Origin: Pseudomonadota bacterium
GTDB lineage: Bacteria > Pseudomonadota > Gammaproteobacteria > Burkholderiales > Burkholderiaceae_D
DNA length: 6,716 nt
Reading direction: 5' to 3'
Assembly: GCA_023391395.1 (NCBI GenBank)
Contig: JAEWBA010000053.1
Span: forward strand, 1 to 6,716
The notes below the pieces were generated by a model. It saw only the letters and a list, made by a program, of their open reading frames with translations. It made no database searches and was not told the origin of the DNA. How positions within the stretch are numbered: the first letter of the stretch is position 1; every line of letters begins with the position of its first letter. Made by a program: the position numbers and the translations under genes. Shown here in pieces: positions 5,343 through 6,716 of the stretch.

Positions 5343-6716
5343 TCAAGAAATTGGTTTGATCGACCCCGGCACGATGGTTGCGCCGAATTCGCGCATCAAG
5401 GTTTGCACGAAGGGGTCGTTTTGCACGGCTTGCTCGGCCTGCCGCTGACGCTCCGCGCGCTCGGCTTGCGCCTGCGCGTTCGCAGTCTGCTCGACCGCGC
5501 CGACTTGCGTTTCCACGCGCACCGGCTTGCCGAAATGCTCGGACAGGGCTGCGGCCAGTTTGTCCACGCTGCCTGCCGAACGTAGGGTATCGAGGGGAAT
5601 GCGCAAATGAAATTGCACGCCTTCGCCCTGCGTGTCGCACCGCACTAGCTCGCTTTGCAGCGCCAGTTCCCTGGCCACGCCACGCACCGGCAGGAGCGCC
5701 GCCAGCGCCGGCCAGTTGCCGTCCCAGCTCAAGGCGGGAACCGCGCGCATTTCGATACGTTCGGCAGCCGGTGTTTCCGCCTTCGCCGGTTCGGCCGGCA
5801 CAGGAATCGGCACTATGTCGGCGGCGGGCGCTTCAGTTTTTTTTTGAGCCTCCATTCCGGAAGGAATGGCAGCAGCGGATTCAGTGCGAGGCTCCTCGTC
5901 TTCCCAGCGCCCAGGCACCACGGAAGCGGCCGCTACCGCCGGCGAGGGCGCGCGGCCGCCATTGCGCGCCGCTTCCAGGGCCGCGCGCGCCGGACTCAGA
6001 CCGACCGGACGCGGTGCCGGGGCACGCGTACTGGCAGCCGGCGGCGCAACGCTCAGCCGAGCTACGGCGGGCGCCGATGTGTTTGTCGCTCCCGCGGCGA
6101 CCGCGGCACCATCGGCCGCACCCATGCCGGGCCGGAAGGCCAGCAAGCGCAGCAGCGTCATGGAAAAACCGGCGTATTCGTCCGGAGCGAGGTGCAGTTC
6201 GTTGCGCCCGTGCACCGCGATCTGATAGAAGAGCTGCACTTCCTCGGCATCGAACAAGGCGGCCAGGCGCAGGATGTCTTCGCGCTCCGGGATATCGTCC
6301 GACAGCGCTGCCGGCACGGCTTGCGCCAGCGCGATACGGTGCAGCAGCGTGCCCAAGTCCTGCAGGGCGGCGCTATAGGACAGGCTGCGCGCCGCCATTT
6401 CATCGGCAACCGCGAGCAAGCCTGCGCCATCCTTGGCCGCCAGCGCATCTAGGACACGGACGAGATACGACTGATCGAGCGCACCCAACATGCCCTGCAC
6501 CGACTCCAGCGTCACCTTGCCGGCAGCATAGGCGATCGCCTGGTCGGTCAGCGACAGTGCGTCGCGCATGGAGCCGTGCGCGCCCTGTGCCAGCAGGCGC
6601 AAGGCCGGCGATTCGAAGTCGATGCCTTCCTGCCCGAGAATGTTTTCCAGGTGCCCGACGATATGTCCTGGCGGCATCTGCTTGAGATTGAATTGCAGGC
6701 AGCGCGACAGCACCGT
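5343..6716 (-). CDS. dnaX: DNA polymerase III subunit tau/gamma (5' end outside window)
   Basis: DnaX is the ATPase of the clamp loader; full-length tau also ties polymerase alpha and DnaB helicase together at the fork. The window holds 457 codons; the N-terminal Walker A and zinc-binding part (roughly 170 residues) lies beyond the right edge. Residues are numbered from the edge. LSRCLQFNLK (3-12) and the sensor-2 motif GSMRDALSLTDQAI (48-61, R51) belong to the AAA+ module. Domain III runs to about 200 (LHRIALAQA, ELHLAPDEYAGFSMTLLRLLAF). An Ala/Pro-rich linker spans about 201-325. The tau-specific C-terminal domain begins near LSWDGNWPALAALLP (329-343), includes VQFHLRI, and ends NDPFVQTLMREFGATIVPGSIKPIS in pieces, resembling the E. 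coli tau end (NNIQTLRRFFDAEL...SIRPI). The frame is open throughout. An A9 run at codons 291-294 may produce a gamma-like short form. The stop TGA is at 5345-5343; ybaB follows. Confidence 0.96.
   Translation of the reverse strand, partial: TVLSRCLQFNLKQMPPGHIVGHLENILGQEGIDFESPALRLLAQGAHGSMRDALSLTDQAIAYAAGKVTLESVQGMLGALDQSYLVRVLDALAAKDGAGLLAVADEMAARSLSYSAALQDLGTLLHRIALAQAVPAALSDDIPEREDILRLAALFDAEEVQLFYQIAVHGRNELHLAPDEYAGFSMTLLRLLAFRPGMGAADGAAVAAGATNTSAPAVARLSVAPPAASTRAPAPRPVGLSPARAALEAARNGGRAPSPAVAAASVVPGRWEDEEPRTESAAAIPSGMEAQKKTEAPAADIVPIPVPAEPAKAETPAAERIEMRAVPALSWDGNWPALAALLPVRGVARELALQSELVRCDTQGEGVQFHLRIPLDTLRSAGSVDKLAAALSEHFGKPVRVETQVGAVEQTANAQAQAERAERQRQAEQAVQNDPFVQTLMREFGATIVPGSIKPIS
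5837..5869 (-). promoter_or_regulatory. Candidate programmed frameshift / slippage site in dnaX
   Basis: On the coding (minus) strand, nine A in a row (5845-5837) are read CAA AAA AAA ACT (Q291 K K T). This contains the canonical heptamer A AAA AAA in the correct phase. A -1 shift after it reads AAC TGA, giving one codon and a stop, much like the E. coli site (A AAA AAG, then GAG TGA). A GGAGG (5853-5849) sits 3 bases before the A-run, and a 7-bp stem CCATTCC/GGAATGG with a 4-base loop (5869-5852) sits 6 bases before it. The +1 frame stops at TAG after seven codons. Frameshifted products would end at about residue 294 of the visible part, just before the tau-specific domain. Confidence 0.6.

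Noticed and set aside
5378..6685. 435-codon + strand open frame opposite dnaX
   Set aside because: Arg/Ala/Pro-rich shadow translation of the dnaX complement; the minus-strand frame has clear DnaX motifs.

Overview
The base composition (GC-rich), protein sequences and gene order point to a betaproteobacterium of the Burkholderiales, most likely Oxalobacteraceae (Herbaspirillum/Herminiimonas-like). That assignment is inferred from remembered family sequences, not from a search.

Left part, + strand (1-1679): the C-terminal third of glucose-6-phosphate dehydrogenase (zwf), a 316-base gap with a likely promoter near its end, then a complete transaldolase (tal). Both act in the pentose phosphate / Entner-Doudoroff region of sugar metabolism. 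tal faces the minus-strand genes tail to tail. In the convergence zone (1680-1965) lie two things easily missed: a 31-codon remnant of a PIN-domain (VapC-like) toxin C-terminus, and an intact 27-residue single-pass membrane mini-protein with a strong ribosome binding site.

Right part, - strand (1844-6716): reading right to left, dnaX (DNA polymerase III tau/gamma, N-terminus outside the window), ybaB/ebfC (nucleoid-associated protein), recR (recombination mediator), an HD-domain putative phosphohydrolase, a class III (CaiB/BaiF) CoA-transferase and the small membrane ORF. dnaX-ybaB-recR is a classic conserved replication/repair block. The HD gene and the CoA-transferase sit 5 bases apart and look translationally coupled.

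Two gaps in the dnaX-ybaB-recR block are filled with repeat-like DNA. The dnaX-ybaB gap (153 bases) holds three copies of a GGGACAGAGT-stem hairpin. The ybaB-recR gap (330 bases) holds a structured element with a perfect 10-base inverted repeat and internal hairpins, ending in a CTCGGGATGACA-type sequence.

The most interesting signal is inside dnaX. An uninterrupted run of nine A (coding strand) lies in the linker between the clamp-loader core and the tau-specific C-terminus. A GGAGG motif and a 7-bp stem-loop precede it. A -1 shift gives one codon and then a stop (AAC TGA), closely paralleling the E. coli dnaX frameshift site that makes gamma; the +1 frame also closes within seven further codons. 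I infer a programmed frameshift or transcriptional-slippage site producing a gamma-like short subunit. No CRISPR array, tRNA, rRNA or complete insertion sequence was seen.
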